Positions 10,101 through 17,639 of a DNA stretch of 64,000 bases are shown piece after piece. A model generated the notes under the pieces. That model was not told where the DNA came from, did not search any database, and saw nothing but the letters and a program-made list of their open reading frames with translations. The translations under genes and the position numbers were made by a program. The first letter of the stretch is position 1. Every line of letters starts with the position of its first letter. The stretch is from Rhodanobacter sp. 67-28 (GTDB lineage: Bacteria > Pseudomonadota > Gammaproteobacteria > Xanthomonadales > Rhodanobacteraceae), in assembly GCA_001898415.1 (NCBI GenBank), contig MKTU01000017.1, positions 88,543 through 152,542 on the forward strand. Direction: 5' to 3'.

Positions 10101-10315
10101 CCCCGTGCGTCCTGCACCACGGCCCAGTTCTGCGGGTAGCCGCCGTAGTCCTCGGGATTGAAGTTCTTCAGCAGCGGCATGCCGATCGGGCGTGCGGACA
10201 GAGGCGCGACATCAGGCGCCGGGGGCGCGGCCCAGGCGGCGGCTGCGAAAACCCAAAGGCCCCCAAACAGGCAACGCAGGAAGCGAAGGCGCCGCCCCTT
10301 GCTGGATGGTGGCAT
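7184..10315 (-). CDS. Two-component-propeller sensor diguanylate cyclase
   Basis: Membrane sensor that makes cyclic di-GMP. The 1043 residues read: signal peptide or first helix (about 9-30, LRFLRCLFGGLWVFAAAAWA); periplasmic beta-propeller of two-component-regulator type (repeats such as GIIYVGNGDDGVLEFDG and GRVYVGCVGDFGYL); a Y_Y_Y domain ending near YRFRVRARDAYGG; one transmembrane helix; a coiled coil (about RRNQALTKLVEERTEALE); and a GGDEF domain. The active-site motif is GGEEF at about 916-920, and an inhibitory site RETD lies five residues before it, so product inhibition is likely. The start at 10315 is the ATG nearest the signal sequence; ATG 10345 is an alternative. Ligand unknown. 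Divergent from hrpB. Confidence 0.85.
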   Translation of the reverse strand: MPPSSKGRRLRFLRCLFGGLWVFAAAAWAAPPAPDVAPLSARPIGMPLLKNFNPEDYGGYPQNWAVVQDARGIIYVGNGDDGVLEFDGTQWRHIAVPRQSTVRSLATDARGRVYVGCVGDFGYLAPDAAGRMRYVSLLDRIPPEDRDFADVWNVLPGDDGIYFATSSRLFHLASGKVRVWKAQTEFHLAYYLDHQLYIQQMDQGLEKLVAGRLERVEGGARFATDRIYAMVPWAEAGKPASILIGSRQAGWLIFDGHAYRPWSPRSAEALKADQIYGAQWLADGRLAVATLQGGVMLLDRQGDEVGRVGMAEGLIGDTVYGMTQDRDAGLWLALDNGLARVEVGSPLTRFTRMSGLDGSVMAIHRHGRTLYAGTAKGLFRLDETKARFTRVAGIHGQVWDMLDMDGSLLVASAQGLFEVDGNRAARQLSREFSFTLARVAPHDDRLLAGQRDGLLSMRFASGRLVDEGKVVAGEIHSLLADAAGTLWIGFMDEGAARLDLSGQARPATSPRMERLQPSVTHPEEPRFVTLGLVNGDIRFGTASGIQKLDASGRALVPDERFSGLFGSGTRQVWKFEQDAFGSVWMYTVDPARHLKALGVAVADAQGRYHWQERPLQALSGKTVFALTSEPDGVIWVGTNDGLYRHDPHRQKDYATPAATLLRNVATHGGKLLWGGAGRVAPAELDWRENSLRFDYAQPDFEMGAAERYQVMLEGMDNTWSAWTNETYRDYTNLPEGTYRFRVRARDAYGGLGSEANFSFRVLPPWYRSWWAYLTWCALLLLVAKGAMRWRLRTLRRRNQALTKLVEERTEALECANSALVDQTITDALTGLRNRRYVIDHVDKDIATVQRNYRNLALGYADHADANINLLFLMMDLDHFKEVNDRYGHAAGDRVLAQLRDILVAATRETDTPVRWGGEEFLIVARFANNAFGPVVADRIRTMVADHPFDLGNGLTIHRTCSVGFASYPVFAASKHNFGWEDVVNLADQCLYRAKRDGRNRWVGVVPTDAALATDPGEITVDLDVLVAKGYLSVLSLDDVAAPG

Positions 10316-10436
10316 GGTGAACAATCGGGATACTCCTGGTTCCATGAAAACGTGTGGCGACCCATGAGCGGTTAGCCCAATCAGTACATCGGCCACCTGA
10401 AGCCACGCTTGAGGCCAGCTCGCGGGCAGTACCCCT

Positions 10437-10490
10437 GCTCTCGCGAATCCCGAATCCCGACGCGGGAGCATCGCTCGCGAGCGGCTCCTG
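10437..10490. repeat. Intergenic repeat with CTCGCGA inverted ends
   Basis: Between the divergent cyclase and hrpB genes, CTCGCGA at about 10439-10445 is mirrored by CTCGCGAG at about 10474-10481. The core holds two AATCCCGA units, the complement of the TCGGGATT units seen near positions 2, 42958 and 53099. The rest of the 202-base gap (10316-10517) shows no gene and no clear box. Confidence 0.55.
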
Positions 10491-10517
10491 GCTGTCCTGG
10501 TGGGGCGGGCCTTTATC

Positions 10518-13151
10518 ATGCAGCGGATGACTGCGCCCGATTTCCCGATCCTCCCGTTGCTGCCCGAGATCCGCGCCGCGCTCGCGGCAAATCCGCGGCT
10601 GGTGCTGGAGGCGCCGCCCGGCGCCGGCAAGACCACTCAGGTGCCGCTGGCCCTGCTCGATGCGCCGTGGCTGGCCGGCCGCAGGATCGTGATGCTGGAA
10701 CCGCGCCGTCTCGCCGCGCGCGCCGCCGCGCAGTTCATGGCGACGCAGCTCGGCGAGCCGGTCGGGCAGACGGTGGGCTACCGCATTCGCTTCGAGTCGA
10801 AGGTGAGCGCTGCCACCCGCGTCGAGGTGGTCACCGAAGGCATCCTCACCCGGCTGATCCAGGCCGATCCCGAACTGGCCGGAATCGGCGCGATCATCTT
10901 CGACGAGTTCCACGAGCGCCACCTGGCCGGCGACCTCGGCGCCGTGCTCGCGCTCGACGTGCAGGCCACCTTGCGGCCGGACCTGCGCCTGCTGCTGATG
11001 TCGGCCACGCTGGATGGCGAGCGCATCGCCGGCTGGCTCGACGCGCCGCGCCTTTCCAGCCCCGGGCGCAGCTTCCCGATACGCATCGAACATCCGCCGG
11101 CGCGCGCGCAGGAAAGCGCCGAGCAGCATCTCGCCCGCACCGTGCGCCAGGCGCTCGATGAAACCGACGGCGACGTGCTGGTCTTCCTGCCCGGTCGGCG
11201 CGAGATCGCGCGAACGCAGGCGCTGCTGGAGAGAATGCTCCCCTCCCCCTTCGGGGGAGGGGTTGGGGGAGAGGGTGCGGTCGGAGCCGAGCGCCCCGCT
11301 CCGCCCGTACCCTCTCCCGCCCCTAAAGGGGCACCCTCTCCCGGAGGGAGAGGGGAACAAATCGACATCCTGCCCCTGCACGGCGAGCTGTCCCTCACCG
11401 AGCAGCAATACGCCCTGGCCCCGGCCGAACCCGGCACGCGCCGCATCGTGCTGGCCACCAACGTGGCCGAATCGAGCATCACCTTGCCCGGCATCCGCGC
11501 GGTGGTCGACAGCGGCCTGGCGCGCGAGCCGCGCTTCGATCCGCACTCCGGCTTCACCCGGCTGGAGACGGTCACCATCTCGCAGGCCTCGGCCGATCAG
11601 CGCGCCGGCCGCGCCGGTCGCGTCGCGGCGGGCGTGGCGTATCGGCTGTGGCCGCAGAGCCGCTGGCTGGAGCGCAGCCGTGGCGCGGAGATCGCACAGG
11701 CGGAGCTGTCCGGCCTGGCGCTGGAGCTGGCGGCCTGGGGTGTCACGGCGGCGGATGGCGGCGACCTGGCCTGGCTCGACCCGCCGCCGCCCGGCGCGCT
11801 GGCCCAGGCGCGCGAACTGCTGCAGGCACTCGATGCGCTCGACCGCGACGCATGCATCACCGCGCTGGGTCGGCGCATGCTGGAGCTGGGCGCCAGCCCG
11901 CGGCTGGCCGCCGCGGCGCTGCGCGCGCCGCACGAACAACGCGCCGTGGTCGCCGACCTGCTGGCCCTGCTGGAGGCGCGCTCGCCGTTGCGCGGGGCGC
12001 AGGCGCGCAACGACGATCTGCGCGTGCGCGTGGCCGCCTTGCACGCCTGGCGCGACCGCCGCGGCGGCGCGCCGCGCGGCGAGGTCGACGCCGGCGCGCT
12101 GGCCGCGATCGAGCAGGCCAGCAAGGGCTGGCGCAGACGTCTGGACGTCCGAACCGCGGCCACCGGCGTACCCGACAGCCACGCCGTGGGCGACCTGCTG
12201 GCGCACGCCTTCCCCGACCGCGTCGCCCATCGCGATGGCGACGATCCGCGCCGCTACGTGCTGGCCAACGGCCGCGGCGCCCGCCTGCACGAACACACGG
12301 CGCTGCTCGGCGAACCCTGGCTGGTGGTGACCGACCTGCGGCTGGAGTCGCGCGACAGCCTGGTGTTCAGCGCCGCGCCGCTGGACCCGCGCACGCTGGA
12401 GCGCGACTTCCCCGCGCATTTCACCCGCGAACGCACGCTGCGCTGGAACGAGCAGCGCGGCGCGGCCGAGGCGTTCGAGGAAAGCCGCTTCGGCGCCATC
12501 GTGCTGAGCCGCCACAGCGTGCCGGTGCGCCCGGCCGATGCCTTGCCGGCGATGCTGGCGGCGATCCGCGCGCGCGGCCTGGACGCGCTGCCGTGGAGCG
12601 ACCACGCCCGCCGCCTGCGCGCGCGCATGCAGGCCTTGCGCGCATGGCTGCCCGAGCGTGGGCTGCCCGACGTGTCCGACGCAAACCTGCTGGTCACGCT
12701 GGAACAGTGGCTGGCGCCGTACCTGCATGGCAAGCACCGACTCGACGCCCTGGGCGCGGAGGAGTTGTCGCAGGCGCTGGCGTCGCTGTTCGACCATTCG
12801 CAGCGCCAGCTGCTGGACGCCCAGGCACCGGAACAAGTCGTGGTGCCCAGCGGCCAGTCACGCCGCCTGGAATACGCCGGCGCCGACTCGCCGGTGCTGG
12901 CCGTGAAACTGCAGGAACTGTTCGGCCTGGCCGACACTCCGCGCGTCGGCGGCGGCCGCATCCCGGTCACCCTGCACCTGCTCTCCCCCGCCGGCCGCCC
13001 GATCCAGGTCACCCAGGACCTGCGCGGCTTCTGGGAACGCACCTACCCCGAGGTGAAAAAGGAGCTCAAGGGCCGCTACCCCCGCCACCCCTGGCCCGAC
13101 GATCCATGGACGGCGCAGGCCACGCATCGGGCCAAGCCGCGGGGAAGGTGA
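10518..13151 (+). CDS. hrpB: ATP-dependent RNA helicase HrpB
   Basis: DEAH-box family helicase of the HrpB branch, cytoplasmic. Visible motifs: Walker A GAGKTT (35-40), EPRRLAARA (motif Ia), DEFH (129-132), SAT, and in the second RecA domain ATNVAESSITLPGI and QRAGRAGR (motif VI). The HrpB-specific C-terminal region follows, ending with RGFWERTYPEVKKELKGRYPRHPWPDDP. The total of 877 residues exceeds the usual roughly 820 mainly because about 40 residues (241-280; PSPFGGGVGGEG...) are encoded by a palindromic repeat inserted in frame between the two RecA domains. Start taken as ATG 10518; ATG 10527 is equally possible, and a GTG lies at 10500. Confidence 0.93.
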   Translation: MQRMTAPDFPILPLLPEIRAALAANPRLVLEAPPGAGKTTQVPLALLDAPWLAGRRIVMLEPRRLAARAAAQFMATQLGEPVGQTVGYRIRFESKVSAATRVEVVTEGILTRLIQADPELAGIGAIIFDEFHERHLAGDLGAVLALDVQATLRPDLRLLLMSATLDGERIAGWLDAPRLSSPGRSFPIRIEHPPARAQESAEQHLARTVRQALDETDGDVLVFLPGRREIARTQALLERMLPSPFGGGVGGEGAVGAERPAPPVPSPAPKGAPSPGGRGEQIDILPLHGELSLTEQQYALAPAEPGTRRIVLATNVAESSITLPGIRAVVDSGLAREPRFDPHSGFTRLETVTISQASADQRAGRAGRVAAGVAYRLWPQSRWLERSRGAEIAQAELSGLALELAAWGVTAADGGDLAWLDPPPPGALAQARELLQALDALDRDACITALGRRMLELGASPRLAAAALRAPHEQRAVVADLLALLEARSPLRGAQARNDDLRVRVAALHAWRDRRGGAPRGEVDAGALAAIEQASKGWRRRLDVRTAATGVPDSHAVGDLLAHAFPDRVAHRDGDDPRRYVLANGRGARLHEHTALLGEPWLVVTDLRLESRDSLVFSAAPLDPRTLERDFPAHFTRERTLRWNEQRGAAEAFEESRFGAIVLSRHSVPVRPADALPAMLAAIRARGLDALPWSDHARRLRARMQALRAWLPERGLPDVSDANLLVTLEQWLAPYLHGKHRLDALGAEELSQALASLFDHSQRQLLDAQAPEQVVVPSGQSRRLEYAGADSPVLAVKLQELFGLADTPRVGGGRIPVTLHLLSPAGRPIQVTQDLRGFWERTYPEVKKELKGRYPRHPWPDDPWTAQATHRAKPRGR
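11239..11355. repeat. Structured repeat inserted in the hrpB reading frame
   Basis: A C/G-tract element with several hairpins. One stem pairs 11240-11249 with 11253-11262 (CCCCTCCCCC/GGGGGAGGGG), another pairs 11334-11342 with 11346-11354 (CCCTCTCCC/GGGAGAGGG), and a longer-range pairing joins the GGGAGAGGGTGCGG and CCGTACCCTCTCCC segments. Such CCCTCTCCC elements are normally intergenic in this order. Here it is in frame, contains no stop and encodes Gly/Pro-rich sequence. Confidence 0.8.
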
Positions 13152-13304
13152 GGCCGGCCAGCAACAGCTCAATCATCCGCCCCTGCGGCCGATAGCCGGG
13201 AAGGGGGAGATTCCGCCGGTCGACATGGGCGGGGACCCTGCGGCCGTGCGCTTTTCATCTGGCGCGCGCATTCTGCTCCTGTAGCATCGAACACACTGGA
13301 CCCC

Positions 13305-16004
13305 ATGGCAGCGGAATTGCCACAGCTTATGGATCTCCACGAGCTCCATCCAACGCGAACGGATCGCCGGACCGGCGGTGCGTTCGAGCCCGTGGCTGTG
13401 GCAGCTTCGGGCTGGCGCCGCAGCGCCCTGTGGTGGAGCTTGCTCGCCTTGCTGGCGGGCCTGGCGCTGGCCTTCGCGGCCCACCTGCAACAGCAGCGGC
13501 GGCATCTCACCGAGCAGTCGCTGGTGCGTGGCGAGATGGCGGGCAAGACCTATGCAGCCCTGCTGAACCGCCTGCACGAGTCCGAATCGCTGCTGCGCGC
13601 GGTGCAGACGCTGTTCCTCTCCTCGGACGAAGTCAGCGAGACCGAGTTCACCAACTTCTACGACAACATGCGCCCGCACGTGCAGTTCCCCGGCCTGCTG
13701 GCGCTGGCCTACGCGCAGCGCGAGAGCGGCCCGCAGGGCGAGCATTTCATCACTAGCTGGGTGCAGCCGCGCAAGGGCAACGAGGCCGTGGTCGGCCTCG
13801 ACGTCGCGGCGCAACCGAGCAACCTGGCTGGGCTGCTGGCGTCGCGCGACAGCGGCGAGGTGGCGTTGTCCGCGCCGTTCCGCCCGGTACAGCAGACCGG
13901 CGCCAGCGCACCGGACGGGTTCACCATGCGCCTGCCGGTGTTCAGCCCGGGCGATCCGCCGCGCACCATGGCGCAGCGCCGCGAGCGCATGCGCGGCTCG
14001 ATCGCGGTGTCGTTCCGCATCAGCAAGCTGCTTGGCAACGTGCTGCAGCCGGACGTGGGGCGGCAGCTGCGGCTGACCTTGCACGACGTCACCGACCCGG
14101 CGCGCGCAGTGCCGATGTTCGATTCCGCGCCCGCGGCGGCGACCGGCGACGACTTCCGCTTCGAGCGCCGGCTCGCCTATGGCGGGCGCGTGCTGGACGT
14201 GGTGATGCGCTCGCGCCCGGTGCGCCCGACGGCGTTCGACTGGAGCCAGTCGGCGCTGCCGGTGGGCGTGCTGGCCAGCGTGCTGCTGGCCATGCTGGTG
14301 TACTCCATGGTCAACACGCGGCAGCGCGCGCTGGAACTGGGCTGGCAGATGAGCCGGCGCTACCGCGAGAGCGAGGAGCGTTTTCGCGCGCTCAACGAGT
14401 TGTTGCCGGCGCTGGTGATGCTGGCCGATGCCGACGGCGGGCGCATCACCTACGCCAATCAGGCGTCGCGCAATCGCCTCGGCGACCGCATCATCGATCA
14501 GCGCCTGCCCGAACTGTTCGACGACGACGACCTGCACCGGCAACTGCAGGCGCGCGACACCAGCGGCTGCGGCCGGATGGAGGCGCAGTTGCGGGACGCC
14601 GGCGGCGAGCGCTTCTGGGCCAGCGTGGCGGTTTCGCGGGTGGAGCTGGGCGGCCACGCCAAGCTGCTGCTGGTGGCCAGTGACATCAGCGAGGAGCGCC
14701 AGCTCAACCAGTTGCTGAGCTACCAGGCCAGCCACGACGTGCTGACCGACCTGTACAACCGCCGCGAGTTCGAGCACCAGCTGCAGGCGCTGCTGGCGGC
14801 CGGGTCGTTCGCCTCGCCGGTCGCCGCCCTGCTGTACGTGGACCTGGATCAGTTCAAGCTGGTCAACGACACCTCCGGCCACCCCGCCGGCGACCAGCTG
14901 CTCACCCAGCTGGCGATCGTGATGCGCCGGCAGCTGGGCACGGGCGACGTGCTGGCGCGGCTCGGCGGCGACGAGTTCGGCGTGCTGCTGACCGGCGTGG
15001 CCGATCGCGAGGAGGCCGAGCGCAGCGCCGAGCGCATCCGTCGCTGCATCGACGGTTACGTGTTCATCTGGGAGCAGACCAGCTACATGGTCAGCGCCAG
15101 CATCGGCGGGGTGGTGATCGACCACTCCGGCGTGTCGGCCCGCGACCTGCTCGCCCAGGCCGACACCGCCTGCTACATGGCCAAGGAGATGGGCCGCAAC
15201 CGCGCGCATTTCTACTCCGGGCGCGACGACCAGACCGTGCGCCGGCGCAGCGAGATGGACTGGGCCAACCGCCTGCGCTGGGCGATCGACGAGCGCCGCC
15301 TGCAGCTGGCCTACCAGGAGGTGTGGCCGCTGCCGCCCGGCAGTGGCCGGCCGGGCATCGAGATGCTGCTGCGCTTCCGCGAGGAATCAGGCGAACTGAT
15401 ACTGCCCGGCGTGTTCGTGCCGGCGGCCGAGCGCTACGGACTGATGCCGCTGGTCGATCGCTGGGTGATCGAGACCACGCTGGCGAATTTCGACCGGCTG
15501 CATCCGGACGGCAGCGCGATGGAGATGGTGGCGATCAATCTCTCCGGCGCCAGCATCGAGGACACCGCCCTGGTCGAGGACATCATCGACTGGTTGCGCC
15601 GCTACCGCGTGGAGCCTGCGCAAGTGTGCTTCGAGATCACCGAGACGGTGGCCGCGCGCAGCCTCTCGGCGGTGGCGCGCTGCATGGCGCAGCTGCGCGC
15701 CGCCGGCTGCCGCATCGCGCTGGACGACTTCGGCGCCGGCATGTCCTCGTTCACCTATTTGAAGCACCTGCCGCTGGACATCATCAAGATCGACGGCAGT
15801 TTCGTGCGCGACATGCTGACCGATCCGGTCAGCCACCTGATGGTCAAGGCGGTCACCGACATCGGCCACCGGCTGGGGCTGGAAGTGGTCGCCGAGTGGG
15901 TCACCGACACGCCCACCGAGCAGGCGCTGACCGCGCTGGGCGTGAATCGCGTGCAGGGCTTCGGCCTGCACCGGCCGGAGTTGGCGCTGTTCCAGCGCGA
16001 GTGA
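13305..16004 (+). CDS. CHASE-PAS-GGDEF-EAL cyclic-di-GMP protein
   Basis: Membrane protein of 899 residues acting on cyclic di-GMP. Order: helix (about 43-61), periplasmic CHASE domain (about 80-310), second helix (about 320-340, ALPVGVLASVLLAMLVYSMV), PAS domain (about 360-470), GGDEF domain and EAL domain. The cyclase motif is intact (GGDEF 554-558) but no RxxD inhibitory site precedes it. The EAL signature reads EML (686-688), keeping the catalytic Glu; other phosphodiesterase motifs (AINLSG, FEITET, LDDFGAG, IKIDGSFV) are present. Near the C-terminus GFGLHRPE stands where GYLLGRP-type sequence is usual. It could therefore be bifunctional, with either activity possible. Start ATG 13305; ATG 13329 is an alternative. 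Monocistronic in appearance. Confidence 0.88.
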   Translation: MAAELPQLMDLHELHPTRTDRRTGGAFEPVAVAASGWRRSALWWSLLALLAGLALAFAAHLQQQRRHLTEQSLVRGEMAGKTYAALLNRLHESESLLRAVQTLFLSSDEVSETEFTNFYDNMRPHVQFPGLLALAYAQRESGPQGEHFITSWVQPRKGNEAVVGLDVAAQPSNLAGLLASRDSGEVALSAPFRPVQQTGASAPDGFTMRLPVFSPGDPPRTMAQRRERMRGSIAVSFRISKLLGNVLQPDVGRQLRLTLHDVTDPARAVPMFDSAPAAATGDDFRFERRLAYGGRVLDVVMRSRPVRPTAFDWSQSALPVGVLASVLLAMLVYSMVNTRQRALELGWQMSRRYRESEERFRALNELLPALVMLADADGGRITYANQASRNRLGDRIIDQRLPELFDDDDLHRQLQARDTSGCGRMEAQLRDAGGERFWASVAVSRVELGGHAKLLLVASDISEERQLNQLLSYQASHDVLTDLYNRREFEHQLQALLAAGSFASPVAALLYVDLDQFKLVNDTSGHPAGDQLLTQLAIVMRRQLGTGDVLARLGGDEFGVLLTGVADREEAERSAERIRRCIDGYVFIWEQTSYMVSASIGGVVIDHSGVSARDLLAQADTACYMAKEMGRNRAHFYSGRDDQTVRRRSEMDWANRLRWAIDERRLQLAYQEVWPLPPGSGRPGIEMLLRFREESGELILPGVFVPAAERYGLMPLVDRWVIETTLANFDRLHPDGSAMEMVAINLSGASIEDTALVEDIIDWLRRYRVEPAQVCFEITETVAARSLSAVARCMAQLRAAGCRIALDDFGAGMSSFTYLKHLPLDIIKIDGSFVRDMLTDPVSHLMVKAVTDIGHRLGLEVVAEWVTDTPTEQALTALGVNRVQGFGLHRPELALFQRE

Positions 16005-16020
16005 GGGCGTCGGGCCGGGG

Positions 16021-16034
16021 CTGATGCAGGTCAT
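16021..16034. promoter_or_regulatory. Degenerate FNR/DNR box upstream of nnrS
   Basis: CTGATGCAGGTCAT: the core TGAT-N4-GTCA is kept but both outer bases differ from the palindromic consensus. The centre is 67 bases before the nnrS start, the same spacing as the nirK box. A CACGAT hexamer lies about 23 bases downstream as a possible -10. Confidence 0.45.
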
Positions 16035-16094
16035 GGGGCCGGCATGCATGGCTGTGGCACGATGGGAAGTCATTCGCATTCGCGGGATCACGCC

Positions 16095-17336
16095 ATGTCC
16101 GACCAGCCCTCCACCTCGTCGCCGCTTGCCGACATTCCCCGGCTGCTGGCGGCGGCGCCGCACCGGCCGCTGTTCCTCGCCGGCACCGTCGCGGTGATGT
16201 TGAGCATGGCGTGGTGGGCGCTGGAGCTGACCTCGCTGCGGTTCGGCCTGGCTGGCTGGCCGCAGCCGTCGATCCCGCCGCTGTATGCGCACGGCGTGCT
16301 GATCCAGTACGGCCTGTTCCCGCTGTTCATGTTCGGCTTCCTGATGACCACCTTCCCGCGCTGGCTGGGTCGCCCGGACCTGCCGCGCACGCGGTTCCTG
16401 CCGGTGGCCGGCTGCCTGTTCGGCGGCTACGTGCTGGCGCACGTGGGTCTGCTGGCGCTGCCGCGCGTGCTGGAGCTGGGCGTGCTGCTGATGCTGCTCG
16501 GCTACGCGATCGGCGTGTGGACGCTGGCCGGCGTGCTGCGTGCCTCGGTGGCCGAGCGCAAGGGGCATGCGCGCTCGTGCCTGGCGGCGCTGTCGCTCGG
16601 CACGCTGGGGCTGGCGATCTTCCTCGCCTACCTGTTCGGCGCGCCGGCGGAGTGCGCGCTGCTGGCGGTCAGGATCGGCACCTTCGGCCTGCTGCTGCCG
16701 ATCTATTTCACGGTGATGCATCGCATGCTGCCGTTCTTCACCGGCAACATGGTCAAGGGCTATGCGGTGGTGCGCCCGGACTGGAGCATGCCGGTGGTGT
16801 GGATGCTGCTGCTGGCGCACCTCGTGCTGTCGTGGCGCGGCGTGCTGGGCTGGCTGTACATGGTCGACGTGCCGCTGGCGCTGGTGTTCGCCTGGCACTC
16901 GCTTACCTGGCGGCCGTGGCGGGCGATGCACCCGGGCCTGCTGGCGGTGCTGCACCTGGCATTCGCGTGGCTGCCGGTGGCGTTCGTGCTGTTCGCGGTG
17001 CAGGACGTGGTCTACGCCACCAGTGGCCAGTTCATCCTCGGCCGCGCGCCGCTGCATGCGCTGGGCATCGGCTTCTTCGGCTCGATGCTGGTGGCGATGG
17101 TGACCCGCGTGACCATGGGCCACTCCGGCCGGCCGCTGCAGATGGGCGCGGTGCCGTGGCTGTGCTTCGTGCTGCTGCAGGTGGTGGCCTTGCTGCGCAT
17201 TCGCGCCGAACTGGGTGGCGACATGTACCTGTGGCTGGTGATCGCCGCCTACGGCTGGCTGCTCGCCTTCCTGCCGTGGGTGCTGCGCTCGGCGTGGATC
17301 TACCTGACCCCGCGGGTGGACGGCAAGGCGGGGTGA
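16095..17336 (+). CDS. nnrS: NnrS family heme-copper membrane protein
   Basis: NnrS proteins are polytopic inner-membrane heme proteins that protect cells from NO and occur with denitrification genes. The 413-residue protein has about 12 hydrophobic helices and the expected conserved motifs: HRPLFLAG near the N-terminus, FPLFMFGFLMTTFPRWL, RMLPFFTGNMV and MVTRVTMGHSGRPL, with conserved histidines. The start at 16095 follows a weak GGGATC site; an in-frame ATG at 16044 would add 17 residues that do not look like NnrS. It lies upstream of nirK on the same strand and carries its own putative FNR box. Confidence 0.9.
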   Translation: MSDQPSTSSPLADIPRLLAAAPHRPLFLAGTVAVMLSMAWWALELTSLRFGLAGWPQPSIPPLYAHGVLIQYGLFPLFMFGFLMTTFPRWLGRPDLPRTRFLPVAGCLFGGYVLAHVGLLALPRVLELGVLLMLLGYAIGVWTLAGVLRASVAERKGHARSCLAALSLGTLGLAIFLAYLFGAPAECALLAVRIGTFGLLLPIYFTVMHRMLPFFTGNMVKGYAVVRPDWSMPVVWMLLLAHLVLSWRGVLGWLYMVDVPLALVFAWHSLTWRPWRAMHPGLLAVLHLAFAWLPVAFVLFAVQDVVYATSGQFILGRAPLHALGIGFFGSMLVAMVTRVTMGHSGRPLQMGAVPWLCFVLLQVVALLRIRAELGGDMYLWLVIAAYGWLLAFLPWVLRSAWIYLTPRVDGKAG

Positions 17337-17447
17337 TGGCGGAGCGCGGGCTGCGGCCTTCGCTTCGCGAGGTCGGCGAGCCTTCCCGGTTTCTGCAGGT
17401 TCTCCATGCCGTACCGCTCGCCCGCCGGTTGCCGCAATTCTCCCCGC

Positions 17448-17475
17448 CGTCATTCCCGCTTTTGCGGGAATGACG
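17448..17475. repeat. Perfect hairpin CGTCATTCCCGC-TTTT-GCGGGAATGACG
   Basis: Twelve-base perfect arms around a TTTT loop. It follows nnrS by 111 bases and has no T-run after it, so it is more likely a dispersed repeat of the CATTCCCGC type than a true terminator, although it could stop transcription weakly. It sits in the 303-base gap 17337-17639, which otherwise holds only the nirK promoter and no supportable gene. Confidence 0.75.
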
Positions 17476-17566
17476 CCGTCGGGGATACGGCGATTCTTGC
17501 GGGTCAGGCGCGTCGGCTGAAACCGATGTGGCGCGGTGACGCAGTGGGCGGGTTTCGGGGAGTCTT

Positions 17567-17580
17567 TTGACGCCGGTCAA
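17567..17580. promoter_or_regulatory. FNR/DNR box of nirK
   Basis: TTGACGCCGGTCAA, a near-perfect palindrome. The centre is 66 bases before the nirK ATG. A CATGCT hexamer at 17602-17607 lies 21 bases after the box, about where a -10 element belongs if the box is centred near -41.5. Confidence 0.8.
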
Positions 17581-17639
17581 ATGGCGGCGGGTTTTGCCGG
17601 GCATGCTTCGCGCAGGCACAACCAACGGGAAGATCCCCC

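Noticed and set aside
11220..11360. A frameshift or assembly error in hrpB
   Set aside because: The inserted segment is a multiple of three, has no stop and the helicase motifs continue in the same frame on both sides.
17448..17475. Rho-independent terminator of nnrS
   Set aside because: The hairpin is perfect but lacks a T-run and matches a known type of dispersed CATTCCCGC repeat, so it is listed as a repeat.
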